From positions 1 through 64,000 of the forward strand of contig CAWGMT010000015.1 of assembly GCA_963823675.1 (NCBI GenBank): a stretch of 64,000 nucleotides of DNA. The letters are read 5' to 3'. The position numbers and the translations under genes were made by a program. A model generated the notes under the pieces. It had not been told where the DNA came from, searched no databases, and saw only the letters and a program-made list of their open reading frames with translations. This DNA is from CAWGMT01 sp963823675. GTDB taxonomy: Bacteria; Planctomycetota; Planctomycetia; Isosphaerales; Isosphaeraceae. Shown here one piece after another: positions 28,207-38,748 of this stretch (position 1 is the first letter of the stretch; each line of letters opens with the position of its first letter).

Positions 28207-31002
28207 CTATACCTTGAACACCTTCATCACCTCGTCGCCGAGATGGTTGATCACCTTCACGGCGATCCGGCCCGACTTCGGCTTCTCGAAGGGGCGCGAC
28301 GTGTCACTGTTCAGCGTAGCCCAGGCTTCGCCATTGATTTCGGCTTTGAGCGTGGTCTTCAGTGCGCTGTAAGGATCGTTCGCACCCAGGAAGTAAGCGT
28401 GGCGGACGAAGAAGCTTTCTTCGTTGTAATCGGTGTCGATGAACCAGCAGGCGATCCCGTCCGCATTGTCACTTACGACCTCGCCCGTATTGGGGCGGAA
28501 AACATCAACACCGTTGACTTTCACGCGCATGCGGCGATTAGGCTCGGGCAGGATGGTGATGTCAGGCTCGCCGAAGATCACGAACAGGTTGCCCTTGCCG
28601 GTGTTTTTGAGCTCGCCGGCCATGTGCAGGTCAGCGTTCATACGGGCCTTCAGGACAGGGATGCGGCCAAGCTTGCTGAATTCCGTGGTGTGTGCCTCGT
28701 AGTTGAAGGCACAGGCTATCAGTACGTCGAAGCCAGCGTCGCCTGCCTCGCGGGCTGCCGCGACCAGATCGGCCCGCTGCACGGTCCCGAATTCTGGTCC
28801 GATGAAGATAGCCGCCCGTTTCTCCGCGCCGCCTTCCATGTACCGCCCTTCGGCGCAGACGAGATAGCCCGGCCAAGGGGTCAGTGCGGTGAACGTGATA
28901 CGGTCTTCCTTGTGTGCCTGCTGAACGCCGGCGGTCTTGAGGTTCTCCAGCACCATCTGGTCGAAACCGATGCCGTCGTTGTTCTTCGCAGTGAGTGGAT
29001 CGATCAGTTCGTCGTTTTCATCAACGCCGAGTGTGCGGTGTGGCGAAAGGCTCTCGACGGTAAACGGTCCGGCCACGCGGACACGCTTCTTGTCCTCGTA
29101 AGGATTGTCGTAGAGGTACTCGAATTCGGCCTTAGCGGCGATAGAGGCATCGATATCCTTTTGCCGGGAAGTGCGGGCCTGCCACCAGTTGGCATGCGTT
29201 TTCTTCGCCGCGTCGGGCCATTTGGCATCCGCCTCGCGAGGAATCTCCCACTCCTGCCAGTTCTTCTTGAGGGCGGCGTTCAGCGATGTGCGCAGCGGCT
29301 CCAGCTTGTCCTGCCACTTATCCCAGATGACATCGATCTCTGCGTTGTTGGCGATCGATTTGAGCGTGATATGCGGCACGCGTTCGTAGACGAAGCCGTG
29401 ACGGATGTTGCCATGTGCCTGCTGCGAGGATGGAGCGGAGCGGGTGATTTCAGCTTCCTTGATCTGGCCTTCGCGGGAATCGGCCAGTAGGTAATAGGTA
29501 TAGCGCGCACCCATGATGCGGGCGCGAGCGAGCGCCAGTGCCACGCGCGAGGTGTCAATCGTTATCCAGCGACGGCCCCATTGCTCGGCGACGGTGGCGG
29601 TGGTGCCTGAACCGCAGGTGGGATCGAGCACAAGGTCGCCGGGGTCGGTGGCCATCTGAATGCAGCGTTCGACGACTGAGGTTGAGGTCTGAACGACATA
29701 GATCTTCGGGTCTGATCTCGACTTGATGCCGCCACTGATGTCGTCCCAGATATTGTCAAACGAAGCGCATGAGAAATCGAGAAAACAACGGCGGTAGGCC
29801 AGTCGTGCTCCTTCAATTGTGATTCGACCAGCTCTGATGACTCTGCCCATGCCGATTTGGCCTGTTCGCCAACCTCCGGCAGTGGGCCGATAAGTCTGTC
29901 CCGCAAATTCCACCGGGAAGCGAGTTGTCTCTCCGCCTGTTCGTGACGTAAGCCCTTGTTTGAAGAACGGATTGATTTCTCCTTTGGCTACTCCCGATGC
30001 AGCGTCCTCCACAGATAGCCGCTTTTCAGCGCCACGGTCATCTTGGACAATAAGGTATCTAGTTGCGCCAGCTTCGCCTACAACAAGCGGCTTGAAGAGC
30101 GGACGGTATTTAAGCCGATCAACATCCTTGGCATAAAAAAGGATGTAGGTCGTCACATTGTCGAGGTATTCAGACCCCATCCCCACTGCACTCTTGTATG
30201 AGATCGTGGAGACAGCGTTCTGGTCCCCAAACACCTCATCCAACAGTGCCCGGACGCGGTGGACATTTTCATCGCCGATCTGTACGAAGATGGAGCCGGA
30301 ATCGGTGAGGAGATCGCGAGCGACGGTGAGGCGGTCTCGAAGGTAAGTGAGGTAGCTGTGGATGCCGTCGCGCCACGTATCGCGGAAGGCTTTGACTTGC
30401 TCTGGCTCGCGGGTGATATGACCGGCGTTGCCGTCCTTCACGTCGCGGCTAGTTGTGCTCCATTGGAAGTTGCTGTTGAACTTGATCCCGTAGGGCGGGT
30501 CGATGTAGATGCATTGCACCTTGCCACGCAGGCCCTCGCGCTCTGCCAAGCTGGCCATAACCTGAAGCGAGTCGCCGAGGATCATGCGGTTCGACCAGTT
30601 CTGGTCGTGTTGATAAAACTCGGTTTTGTCGGCACCTTCAGGGATGCCGTTGAAATCGAAGAAGAGGTCAGGGATTAGCAGCTTCTGGGGGTCGGCCTCC
30701 TGTTTCTTTTTCTGACTATCCCGCAGCAGGTCGTCGATCAGGACTTTGGGCTGTACTTTCTCCTGGATGTAAAGCGGCGGCGCGTGAACTATTAGATCGC
30801 TCCAGTCCTGCTCGTCCTTTCCGCGCCAGACGAGCTGCGGGTCGAGATCGCGGTTCCTGCGGTCGTAGGCGACGCGCACCGGGTGCAGTTGTGCTTCATT
30901 AACCACGGATTGAAATTCGGCGGTAGGTATGTTCTTGCGCTTGTCGGCCTCGTGCGTGATCGTTTCGACGGTCTTCGAAGTGGCATTTGATTTCTTGGCC
31001 AT
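28207..31002 (-). CDS. Type III-like DNA adenine methyltransferase (Mod)
   Basis: A 931-residue beta-class DNA (adenine-N6) methyltransferase. Motif IV DPPYG is at 168-172, the AdoMet-binding motif I DPTCGSGTT is at 460-468, and motif IV precedes motif I as in type III Mod proteins. The ~400-residue C-terminal region would hold target recognition and Res contacts. AAGGAAAG precedes the ATG. It starts two bp after the Res stop and ends four bp before the helicase. It is the only gene of the operon with no frameshift. At 931 residues it is longer than classic Mod proteins (~650). Confidence 0.85.
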   Translation of the reverse strand: MAKKSNATSKTVETITHEADKRKNIPTAEFQSVVNEAQLHPVRVAYDRRNRDLDPQLVWRGKDEQDWSDLIVHAPPLYIQEKVQPKVLIDDLLRDSQKKKQEADPQKLLIPDLFFDFNGIPEGADKTEFYQHDQNWSNRMILGDSLQVMASLAEREGLRGKVQCIYIDPPYGIKFNSNFQWSTTSRDVKDGNAGHITREPEQVKAFRDTWRDGIHSYLTYLRDRLTVARDLLTDSGSIFVQIGDENVHRVRALLDEVFGDQNAVSTISYKSAVGMGSEYLDNVTTYILFYAKDVDRLKYRPLFKPLVVGEAGATRYLIVQDDRGAEKRLSVEDAASGVAKGEINPFFKQGLTSRTGGETTRFPVEFAGQTYRPTAGGWRTGQIGMGRVIRAGRITIEGARLAYRRCFLDFSCASFDNIWDDISGGIKSRSDPKIYVVQTSTSVVERCIQMATDPGDLVLDPTCGSGTTATVAEQWGRRWITIDTSRVALALARARIMGARYTYYLLADSREGQIKEAEITRSAPSSQQAHGNIRHGFVYERVPHITLKSIANNAEIDVIWDKWQDKLEPLRTSLNAALKKNWQEWEIPREADAKWPDAAKKTHANWWQARTSRQKDIDASIAAKAEFEYLYDNPYEDKKRVRVAGPFTVESLSPHRTLGVDENDELIDPLTAKNNDGIGFDQMVLENLKTAGVQQAHKEDRITFTALTPWPGYLVCAEGRYMEGGAEKRAAIFIGPEFGTVQRADLVAAAREAGDAGFDVLIACAFNYEAHTTEFSKLGRIPVLKARMNADLHMAGELKNTGKGNLFVIFGEPDITILPEPNRRMRVKVNGVDVFRPNTGEVVSDNADGIACWFIDTDYNEESFFVRHAYFLGANDPYSALKTTLKAEINGEAWATLNSDTSRPFEKPKSGRIAVKVINHLGDEVMKVFKV

Positions 31003-31004
31003 GA

Positions 31005-34000
31005 TTACTTTCCTTGCGGTGCGGGCTGTGCGATGACGGCGTCGATGAGCTTGTTGAATTCACGTTCCACCTTGGCCTTGAAATCGGTCTCGATCTCATA
31101 GATCTCGGTGAACTCGGCGAAAGCCCATCGACCGTGCGATTTCAGATGGTTCACCCCAGGTATCCAGTAGGTCTCCATCGTCGATTTCTTCTCTTTCGCG
31201 TCCTCGCCCCGGTAGCCCTTGATTTCCACGACAAGGCGCAAGAGGTCATCGTCGCCATGTCCGTCATCGACCAGCACGATGAAGTCCGGGCGGTATTTTC
31301 TCATCTCGCCAGCAAAGCGATATGGGACTTCGAACCCGAGATTGTGGTTTTTCACATAGGCGCGGACGCGTGGGTGTGATTCGGCCACGCGGCAGAATTC
31401 CGCTTCCCAATCGCTGTCGAGGATGACCCAGTTGATATGGCAGCGTCCGGAGTTGGTTTCCCAGCGATCGGTCTTGGAGGTGTTGAAGCGGACGTGCCGC
31501 GTCGAACCGGCCGGGTTGTACGGGTCGAGCAGCGCCTTGACCGGGCGTTCGCCGAGGAACGCTTTGGTGATCCCGGCGTTAATGCGCTCGCAGGCCATGT
31601 CAGCCAGTTGCTGATACATGAGCAGGCCGGGGTAGGTGTCGCCTTTGCAGACGAGGCAGGTGTCGAGCCACTGCTTCGTGATGCGCTTGAGCTGGCCGAA
31701 CAGGTGGAGTTTCGGGTCCTGACCTGGGTCCCGCCATTTCGTATAGAGCAAGCGCTGGGTTACGTTGAAGACCAGCGTGGAGGGGCGTAAGTCCCGAATG
31801 TGTTCCAGGCCGAGATTGACCGATTCGCCGATGATCCCAGCATTTTGCGTGATGGACGGGCCGACCAGAGCCGGTGTCAGTACCAGGATCGAGTCTTCGT
31901 TGAATTCCGCCGTAAGCCGCTCCTCGGGCAATTCGACACGGTAACCTTCAACGCGAGGGAAGGTGATTTCCAGTGCGTCGCGCTCCGGGCGCATGGCCTT
32001 CACCTGAATCGTCTCACGCGGCGGCTGTGGCGGCGCGATTACGGGTTTCGCGGTGAAGTCGAAGGGAATGCCGAAAACATCGGCGTATTCCACGTTAAAA
32101 AGCCCTTCTTCGTTCAAGTCGTAGGACTGGCGACGCAGGGCGCGGCCAATGACTTGCTCGCACAGAAGCTGGGTGCCGAAGGCGCGGATGCCCAGGACGT
32201 GCGTGACGGTGTTTGCGTCCCAACCTTCGGTCAGCATCGAAACCGATACCACGCATCGGATGGAGCCGCCGAGTTGGTTGGGCTTACCGACGGTGTTCAT
32301 TACCTCGCGCAGTAATTCCTGGTCAGTGATTTTCTCACCGGCTCGTGGGTCGCCGGATCGCTCGATGATCTCGCGGCGGAAGCGGTCAATCTCGTCGGCG
32401 GCCATGCTGCGGAAATTGTCGTCGAGCGCATCGCCGGCTTCGAGTTGCTCGCTATCGATAAGCAACGTGTTCGGCCGGGGGAGTGGGTTTCCAGTGGTTT
32501 CGTCGAAGTTGCGAAAGAGTCCCAGGCGACCGTTCTCAAAGGTAGAAGTTCCGTCTTCATTTGGGCGATGAAATCCAGAAATGTAATCATAAACGAGTTT
32601 GGAGATCGACGTGTTCTGACACACGATGATGAAGCACGGGGGCACACGGATGCCGCTGTGTTCCCAAAGCTTAAACGTCTTCTCGTAGTGCCCATACAAA
32701 GCCTGAAGCGCGGTCTGGAGGCGGGTCGGTAGCCTGAGCGGGTCCAGAGTTTCGCCTTGACCTCGACCCTTCTTGGGCATGTCCTTACGGATGTTTTCCC
32801 AGAGATTTCGGTAGACCGGCATTTCGTCGCCCGGGATATTCTCAGCGACCGGGACGCGCGGCAGCTTCACGATTCCGCATTCGATGGCGTCCATGAGCGA
32901 GAAATCGCTCACTGTCCATGGGAACAGCGTACCTTCGGCATAGCCGGAGCCTCGAAGAAAGAAGGGCGTAGCCGACAGGTCCATGACGCGGGAAAGGCCA
33001 AGCTTGCGGTTCACCGCTTCCAGACCAGAGATCCAAAGTCTGGCGGCCTTGTTGTTTTCCTGAGCTTCCTTTTTCTCGTCACCCTTTAGTTCTTCATCGT
33101 CCTCGTCATCTGGCTTTTCGCGATAACAGTGATGGGCCTCATCGTTCAAAACAAGGATGTTCTTCATGCCCATGAGGTCAGGCATCACCCGCTGAAGCAT
33201 CTGGCCTTCAGTTTCAAGGGTATTCAGATCGTCTCCCCGCCCTTGAAGTAAAGCACGTCCGCCGGATGACAGCTCAATCCGCTCGCGTAAGCTGAAGGCG
33301 TGATAGTTGGTGATGACGATCTTCGCTCGGTTTACGTCGTCCAGCATGTCGCCCGGCACGAGTTCACGGTGGGCGTAATAGCTGTCTGGATCGTTCGGTT
33401 GCAGAACGCGAAGGCGATCTTTGATGGTTAGGCCCGGCGTGACGACGAGAAACCCTCGCGTAAAGTGTTTGCTGCCGGGGCGGCGAACAGCGTTGATCGT
33501 TTGCCACGCGATCAGCATGGCAATGACCGTAGTCTTGCCGGCACCGGTCGCCAGTTTGAGTGCGAATCGAAGAAGTTCGGGATTGGCGTCTTTGTTCGCG
33601 GCGGCCAGGAGATCAAGGATTCGCTTGCCGTTCTTCGATTGGGGCGCGACCTCGGCTCAACCAGATGGCCGTCTCCACGGCTTCCACCTGGCAAAAGAAG
33701 GGGCGAATACCCGCAAATTTGTGATCGCGCCAATGTTGAAGCAGCCGTGCCGTTTCGGGAGTTACTTGCCACTCGCTGGGTTTGGGCCAGGCCCGCCATA
33801 GATTCACATAACTACGGACTTGGTTGATTATTGAAGTGGCGTCATACTGTTGTTCTTTCGTCGAAAGCCCTTTGCCCTCATCGAAAACAAAATCCTGCTG
33901 CCTTGCAGATTTCTTGCGTTTCTTCGGTTTGGGAATGGGGGTGATGAACTCGGCGCGGCGTCGGTTCGCCATAATCCGCTGGGTCGGCTGCCCTTGTTCG

Positions 34001-34080
34001 TCGAGCTCCCAATGACGCTGCGGGCAATCATACGGAGAGTTCAGGATTGGATGTTCGAAGAAAGGGTTGGCCATCGTCAA
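31005..34080 (-). pseudogene. Type III-like restriction helicase/nuclease (Res), one frameshift
   Basis: About 1,025 residues when read across the break. The N-terminus is MANPFFEHPILNSPYDCP (34074; an upstream ATG at 34080 also fits). Walker A ATGAGKTT is encoded at about 33525-33550, the DEAH-like box is LNDEAHH, motif III is DLSATPFF, motif VI EQVIGRALRRQSYD. The C-terminus (YRFAGEMRKYRPDFIVLVDDG, then LRLVVEIKGYRGED) is a PD-(D/E)xK-type nuclease core: D..ExK. The frame changes at about 33655, between AIWLS and EVAPQSKNGKRILDLL, ahead of Walker A. It is the first gene of the leftward operon Res-Mod-helicase-DUF262. Confidence 0.82.
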
Positions 34081-34392
34081 ATCCTGTTAGCTTTCATGCG
34101 GGGATCACTAGGAGCAGTCCGAAGATGTATTGCATTGTTAAGCGTTTGCGAAACTCATTCTTTACCTCGATTGCTCCGTGAGCGCAAGCGATTGATCATG
34201 CTGCATGTTACCATGCGCGGAGCTTGAATCCATCTCCCGGCGATGCAGGAGGCGACGATGCCGCAAATTCTTGATTCTAAAGCCGATAGAGGCGAAATGG
34301 AACGGGGCTGGCTAAGAGAATCGTATCGGTGGTATCACCCGTGGAATGCTTTCTGCGGATCGATGGGGATCATCCCCGAAGCCTGCCTTCCG
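34081..34392. other. Intergenic region upstream of the restriction operon
   Basis: Roughly 310 bp between the Res start and the truncated helicase gene. It should hold the operon promoter on the minus strand. I could not identify a specific promoter, operator or repeat in it. Confidence 0.35.
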
Positions 34393-36155
34393 GCTCAAGG
34401 CGGGCTCGGTCCGTCGTCCTTGCGCTGCCGCTCTGCCGCTAGGCGTTCCTGGAAGGACTTTGGCGTATCGACGGCCGAATTCTGCGTTGATTCCCTCAGA
34501 TTCAGACTGTCCGGTTCTGCTACAACATCAGACCGGGTCATGGGATCGGATTCTGAACACCGTTCCGTCCGCCTCCTGATGCGGGCGGTGATCGGTTCCT
34601 CGGCGGCGGAGTTTTTCAGCCGGTCACGCTGAGGCGTGGCTTCAATCGAATTGGCGGCCTTGATTGCCTTGATCTGCTCGGACAGGTCGGAAACGCTCGG
34701 CCCTTCCTGTTTCCCCGGCTCCGGTGCCGTGCTGGAAAGGCCGGCCTTGAGCTGATCACGCAACGTGGTCAGTTCGGCCAGGTAAGCATCGTGCGGGAAC
34801 GGCTTGCCCAGGCGCGCCTGGTAGTCACGAAGTTGGGATTGGGCGATTTCAAGGTCTCGCTGGACGCGGTTGCATTCGGAGCCGTAGCCGTCGGCCAGTC
34901 GCTCCAGGGCGTTCAGGACAGCCCGCGGCCCGTGGTGATCGCGCGATAGCGTCGCCAGTCGCGTGGTGGCACCTTCAATGTACACCTCGGGCGCGAATTG
35001 CGAGTGAAGCACGATGCCCAAATCGCAGGCCACGGTAGTCGCCGAGCGGAATGCGTGCCGTCTCACGGACCTTCTTCGGCAAAGCGTCCAGCCTGCCGCC
35101 AAGAATGTCGGGTATGTCTTCGCGTGCGTAGGTGCGGCCACCAATGGCGATGGGATCACTGGCATGGGCTTTCGAGGTGGCTTCATCGTCCGATAACTTG
35201 GTTAAACGCTCCGACAGGCTGGCAATGGTTGCCGGTAAATCGCGGACGCTGCGGCGGGCGACATACTGTTCATCGAGATGGTTTTTCTTGAGCAAGGCCA
35301 GCCGTTGCAATTCGGCGTCGGCTTCGGCCAATGTGAGCACGGCCGGGTTGCCTGACGCGATCGCTTTGACTTCGGCATAGGAGAGTTCCTGGCTGCCGAT
35401 ATCCTCGGCACGACGGGCGGCGTTGTCGCCGGTCATAACCTGCGAGATGAACCGCGCCTTGGTCTCCAACGCTTGCCACATGTAAGCGTCGAATGATCCT
35501 TCAGTGACGTAGCGATAGATCGCAACCTCTTTGTTTTCATTGCCCTGACGGAGGATGCGTCCGTCACGCTGCTCGACTTCCGCTGGCTTCCACGGGGCGT
35601 CGAGGTGATGCAGCGCGACCAGGCGTTTCTGGACATTGGTGCCGGTGCCCATTTTCTGGGTGCTGCCGATCAGTACGCGGACGGAACCTTGCCTTACTTT
35701 CTCGAACAGTGCCTGTTTCTTGACGTCGGATTCGGCATCGCCGACAGCGGCGATCTGCTCGCGGGGGATGACGCGGGCGACAAGCTTCTTGATGATGTCG
35801 TCATAGACGCAGTATCCCCATTGCGTCGGGTTCACTCCCGTGTCGCAGAAAATCATCTGCGTGCCGCGCACGGCGGCGCTCTCCCGCCAGATGGCGGCGA
35901 CGTTGGCGACCAGGGCGTTGATTTTCGAGCCGGTAAAATCTTCGGCAGCAGGCGACAGCAGCCTCGCGTCGAGGGCGAGCTTGCGCCCGTCGGTGGTGAT
36001 CGCCAGGGCGTCGTCTTCCCTGGGGTTGACTCTTGTTGAACGCAGCCGCTCGTAGCGTGCCACCAGTGCCTGCTGGAGGGCGGAAGAGCTAGGACAGGCA
36101 GATCAAAGCGCGGCACCGACGGCTGGGACTGCCCAACTTCAGTTGAGTCGGTTCC
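34393..36155 (-). repeat. 1.76-kb direct repeat, copy 1
   Basis: This block is matched by 51021-52782 in the same orientation. The match runs from just past the stop codon of the truncated helicase to the shared end GAGTCGGTTCC. The part I compared directly (35990-36155 against the corresponding end of copy 2) is about 95 percent identical by eye. Copy 1 carries a 1-bp frameshift that copy 2 lacks. Copy 1 ends 277 bp before att-like copy D. Confidence 0.8.
34395..36063 (-). pseudogene. C-terminal part of a giant SNF2-type helicase / N12-class methylase protein, frameshifted
   Basis: Full-length relatives are very large (well over 1,000 residues) plasmid and integrative-element proteins joining an N12-class adenine methylase to an SNF2-like helicase. 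Only the helicase C-lobe and tail remain: QKMGTGTNVQKRLVALHHLD (motif V region) and EQRDGRILRQGN (motif VI). The frame preceding MARYERLR hits an in-frame TGA about 20 codons upstream, so the N-terminal majority is lost. A 1-bp insertion near 35025 breaks the tail (LRFGH instead of the LGFGIVLHSQF seen in copy 2). Confidence 0.8.
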
Positions 36156-36431
36156 AAACGGCTCAGGGAACGAGGCAATCGTTCCCGATCGCTGGCTGCT
36201 GGCTGGCCCGGATGGAATGGCTTTACGAGCCGTGGCCGTGCACGTATTCTTGGAGACGCCCGCACCGGCATGGGCAGCCTGCCTGGCAGCCCGGGAGTAT
36301 GACGAAGGCCGGAAGAGACGCTACCGAACCGAGAGGCATCGACCCGCCCCGGTCGTCACGTAGTCGGACCGTCGCGTTGGGAGGAGGAAACCTCCCTCGA
36401 GATCTGACCGATCTGCGACAGCTCGGTGGAT
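36156..36431. other. Gene-free stretch before att-like copy D
   Basis: No supported coding region. The last bases before the core (CAGCTCGGTGG, 36420s) resemble those before the core of copy A (CAGCTTGGTGG), so the two symmetric sites share some left-flank sequence. Confidence 0.4.
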
Positions 36432-36606
36432 GGCGGACACACCGGATTTTGAGTCCGGCGCGTCTGCCATCGCCGTCGCATTGGAAACAGGTTGCGGTGT
36501 TGCTTAAAGTCTAGGAATCCAAGGCTCGCACGTCGCTACCTTCGTGCTTTCGCATTGTGGCCGCATGGGGCTGACGTTGCCAATACTGTTCCCAATTTGT
36601 TCCCAA
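36432..36606 (-). repeat. att-like repeat, copy D (symmetric core)
   Basis: Core TTTTGAG (36447-36453) is flanked by GGCGGACACACCGGA and TCCGGCGCGTCTGCC, inverted with three mismatches of 15. As in copy A, the tRNA variable arm, T-arm and acceptor strand are absent from the left side. The arm to the distal hexamers is near-identical to copies A and E and ends at 36606, exactly 160 bp from the start of the core. Confidence 0.75.
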
Positions 36607-36807
36607 TCAGGCCACGTTCCCGCAGAGCGAGTCGGGCTCAAGGGTTGGGTAAGCCTTCGGTTTCGAGGCCGCCGTCGGCTTCGTCGACGCGCACTGCGCC
36701 GTCAACCGGTTCGTCTTTCGGACCGGAAGAGCGGCGGGACGTCATGTTCGGGACGGTGTAGACGTCGCGATTCGAAGTTCCCCTGATCCCGGGTAACGAC
36801 GACGACT

Positions 36808-37227
36808 TCAGTGACGCGGTGGCTGAACGCCAGGAAAAAGCCCGGCTCGGATCAGTAGCCGGCGCACCTCGACGCGCTCGGGAGCGTTCATGACCAGGAC
36901 ATCGATCGTCGTTCGTCCGATGGCGGTTCGGCCTATCAGCACCGGGCCAACCCAGGCGAAATGCTCTTCCCAAATATCCTGGCGGGGGTGGAACAGTCGC
37001 GTCAACAACCCTGTGTCGGGGTCGAGCCCGCCGATATTCGGCCCCTTGTGGAGGTTGTCATTCAGGCAGGACAACGCCAAGTTTTCGGCGACCGTAGGCC
37101 CGTGGTGTTGCTCGGCAATGACGTGGTCGATCTGGAAGGGCAGAACGTCGAGCGATTGCGGCAGCCGACAGTATTCGCAGGCGCTTTCGGCGCGGTCCCA
37201 AACCAAACGTTTGAGCGCCTCGTTCAT
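36808..37227 (-). CDS. HNH endonuclease
   Basis: A 140-residue HNH nuclease. It shows the zinc-binding pair CEYC, the metal-binding IDHVIAEQHHG, and ENLALSCLNDNLHKGPNI. In relatives the latter reads CLHCNRHKG, so the second zinc knuckle CxxC is altered to CLND here, which may weaken folding. It lies 25 bp after a small partner gene in the same orientation, and the pair fills the short segment between att-like copies D and E. Confidence 0.8.
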   Translation of the reverse strand: MNEALKRLVWDRAESACEYCRLPQSLDVLPFQIDHVIAEQHHGPTVAENLALSCLNDNLHKGPNIGGLDPDTGLLTRLFHPRQDIWEEHFAWVGPVLIGRTAIGRTTIDVLVMNAPERVEVRRLLIRAGLFPGVQPPRH

Positions 37228-37252
37228 CGCGTCAGGAGGCAGGGAAAGAGGG

Positions 37253-37519
37253 CTAGGCCAAAGCGCAGCGAGCCTTGGCGTGGATCAAATTGAGGAAGTT
37301 GCCGACGCGCACGTAACGCTCCAAGAGCGCGCGTTCGGACGGCGCGATGGTGCCCTCGCGGTTCTTCTCCGCCAGTTCGCTCATGCGTGCGACCGCGGCA
37401 GGATTGAACCGAAATCCGAGCAACGCCCGCGCAGCCTCAGGCGACAACCCGGCGGTGTCGGATTGAATGACCTGCTCAAGGATTTCGCTTTCTGTCTCAA
37501 GAGTGGCTGTATCGCTCAT
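37253..37519 (-). CDS. Small helical partner of the HNH nuclease
   Basis: An 88-residue acidic protein starting MSDTATLETESEILEQV. The core (LSPEAARALLGFRFNPAAVARMSEL, AEKNREGTIAPSERALLERYVRVG) is typical of a small protein family common in planctomycetes next to HNH or PIN nucleases. An antitoxin- or immunity-like role is inferred from this pairing, not from any known activity. Longer upstream frames run into copy E and are not used. Confidence 0.7.
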   Translation of the reverse strand: MSDTATLETESEILEQVIQSDTAGLSPEAARALLGFRFNPAAVARMSELAEKNREGTIAPSERALLERYVRVGNFLNLIHAKARCALA

Positions 37520-37688
37520 GGCATCAGTATACCGCGGAGCGGGAACCAACGACAAGCGCGTGATTGAGCGTCCTCGAAACTGAAAACGGTTGACGAAGCT
37601 GCCCCCCATCGACGTGATCGTTGGGGGTCCGTCGGGCCGCTTGGAGCGCCCGCGAAGCTCCACGCCGCCGACTACCGGCCATTCAATT

Positions 37689-37892
37689 ACCGAAGGTGGG
37701 ACTTGAACCCACACGGGTGTTACCCCACCGGATTTTGAGTCCGGTACGTCTGCCATTTCCGTGGTATTGGAAACACGTTGCGGTGGTGCTTAAGGTTTGC
37801 GAATCCAAGGCTCGCACGTCGCCACCTTGGTCGTTTCGCATTGTGGCCGCATGGGGCTGACGTTGCCAATACTGTTCCCAATTTGTTCCCAA
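37689..37892 (-). repeat. att-like repeat, copy E (tRNA-Leu 3' part plus arm)
   Basis: The best preserved copy. On the minus strand: D-loop GGCAGACG, anticodon arm with CTCAAAA (anticodon CAA), variable arm GGGGTAACACCC, T-arm GTGGG-TTCAAGT-CCCAC and 3' strand CTTCGGT. There is no 5' acceptor strand. Core is 37733-37739; distal hexamers TCCCAA are 11 bp apart, ending at 37892, 160 bp from the core start. Arm matches A and D; variable arm matches C. Confidence 0.82.
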
Positions 37893-38175
37893 TTCGCGCC
37901 CGAATAGAGGCCGGTACAGGCTTGATCATGGGTGATGGGCTGATGGGCGGTGGCCGATGTCGGATCGCGCCCGTAAGCCCCGTCCCAAGTGATCGCTGGG
38001 CGATGCCGGCGCGTCCTTCCGAGCGACAGGCACAAAACGCCGCCACGGAGAGGCCCGAGGCATTGTCAGCCGCGGGTTTTCGTTGGCCTTGGCTTTCGGA
38101 GTCGGTTCAAATCCGGTCGCCACGGCTTCTCCCCCATTGTTCTCGTTCAATGCCCTCTTGTATGTATTGCCTAAA

Positions 38176-38748
38176 CTACCTAATCATCGGCGGACTCGAG
38201 CAATGTCCCCGTTGCCCCCCAGCGGGTTTATACACACGGATGTCTCGCTTTGTGTAGTCGACCCGTATTCCCAGCGAGGCGGCGACTTTAAGTACGATGT
38301 CAAGTTCGTCCGCCTCGCGGAATGCCACCAGCTCGCCAGGCAACGGTTCGCCGAAGTTTTCAACCACTTTTCCCCCGCGAAAGTCGGGGTCGGCTACCAT
38401 GTAGCGCCGGATAAGTCGGCCGCCAGAATAGTACACGAAGTCAAACGAATGATCACAATCGCCAATCGTGCAAGCGAATACTTCATAATTGCGTCCCAAG
38501 TTTTCGATGGCCGGACGCGTCGAAGACATGTGCCAGAGAGTGTAACGCCAGTCATCAGCGACCATCATCCACTGTCCGTCATCTGCCAAAACGGCATATC
38601 GCTCAAGACACCAGAGCCATTTCGCACGCCGATAGGTAGAGAGACCGAAAGCCTGTAGCAAGTCGAAGTCATCGCACTTCTCGGCGCACCGTACGAAGAT
38701 AAACTGCGGTGCGGAAAGATGATTGTTGTAGAACCTCATGGGTGTCAT
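38176..38748 (-). CDS. Hypothetical protein, 190 residues
   Basis: A coherent protein frame starting MTPMRFYNNHLSAPQF. It is rich in aromatic residues (YRRAKWLWCLERY, DDWRYTLWHMSS) and shows beta-strand patterns (SFDFVYYSGGRLIRRY). No signal peptide or membrane helix is seen. I do not recognise the family; small single-domain immunity proteins have this size and composition, but nothing specific supports that. It lies alone on the minus strand between att-like copy E and the DUF433/DUF5615 pair. Confidence 0.65.
   Translation of the reverse strand: MTPMRFYNNHLSAPQFIFVRCAEKCDDFDLLQAFGLSTYRRAKWLWCLERYAVLADDGQWMMVADDWRYTLWHMSSTRPAIENLGRNYEVFACTIGDCDHSFDFVYYSGGRLIRRYMVADPDFRGGKVVENFGEPLPGELVAFREADELDIVLKVAASLGIRVDYTKRDIRVYKPAGGQRGHCSSPPMIR

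Noticed and set aside
28000..29490. 496-codon plus-strand ORF opposite the Mod gene
   Set aside because: Antisense shadow of the methyltransferase and helicase; the minus strand has DPPYG and DPTCGSGTT.
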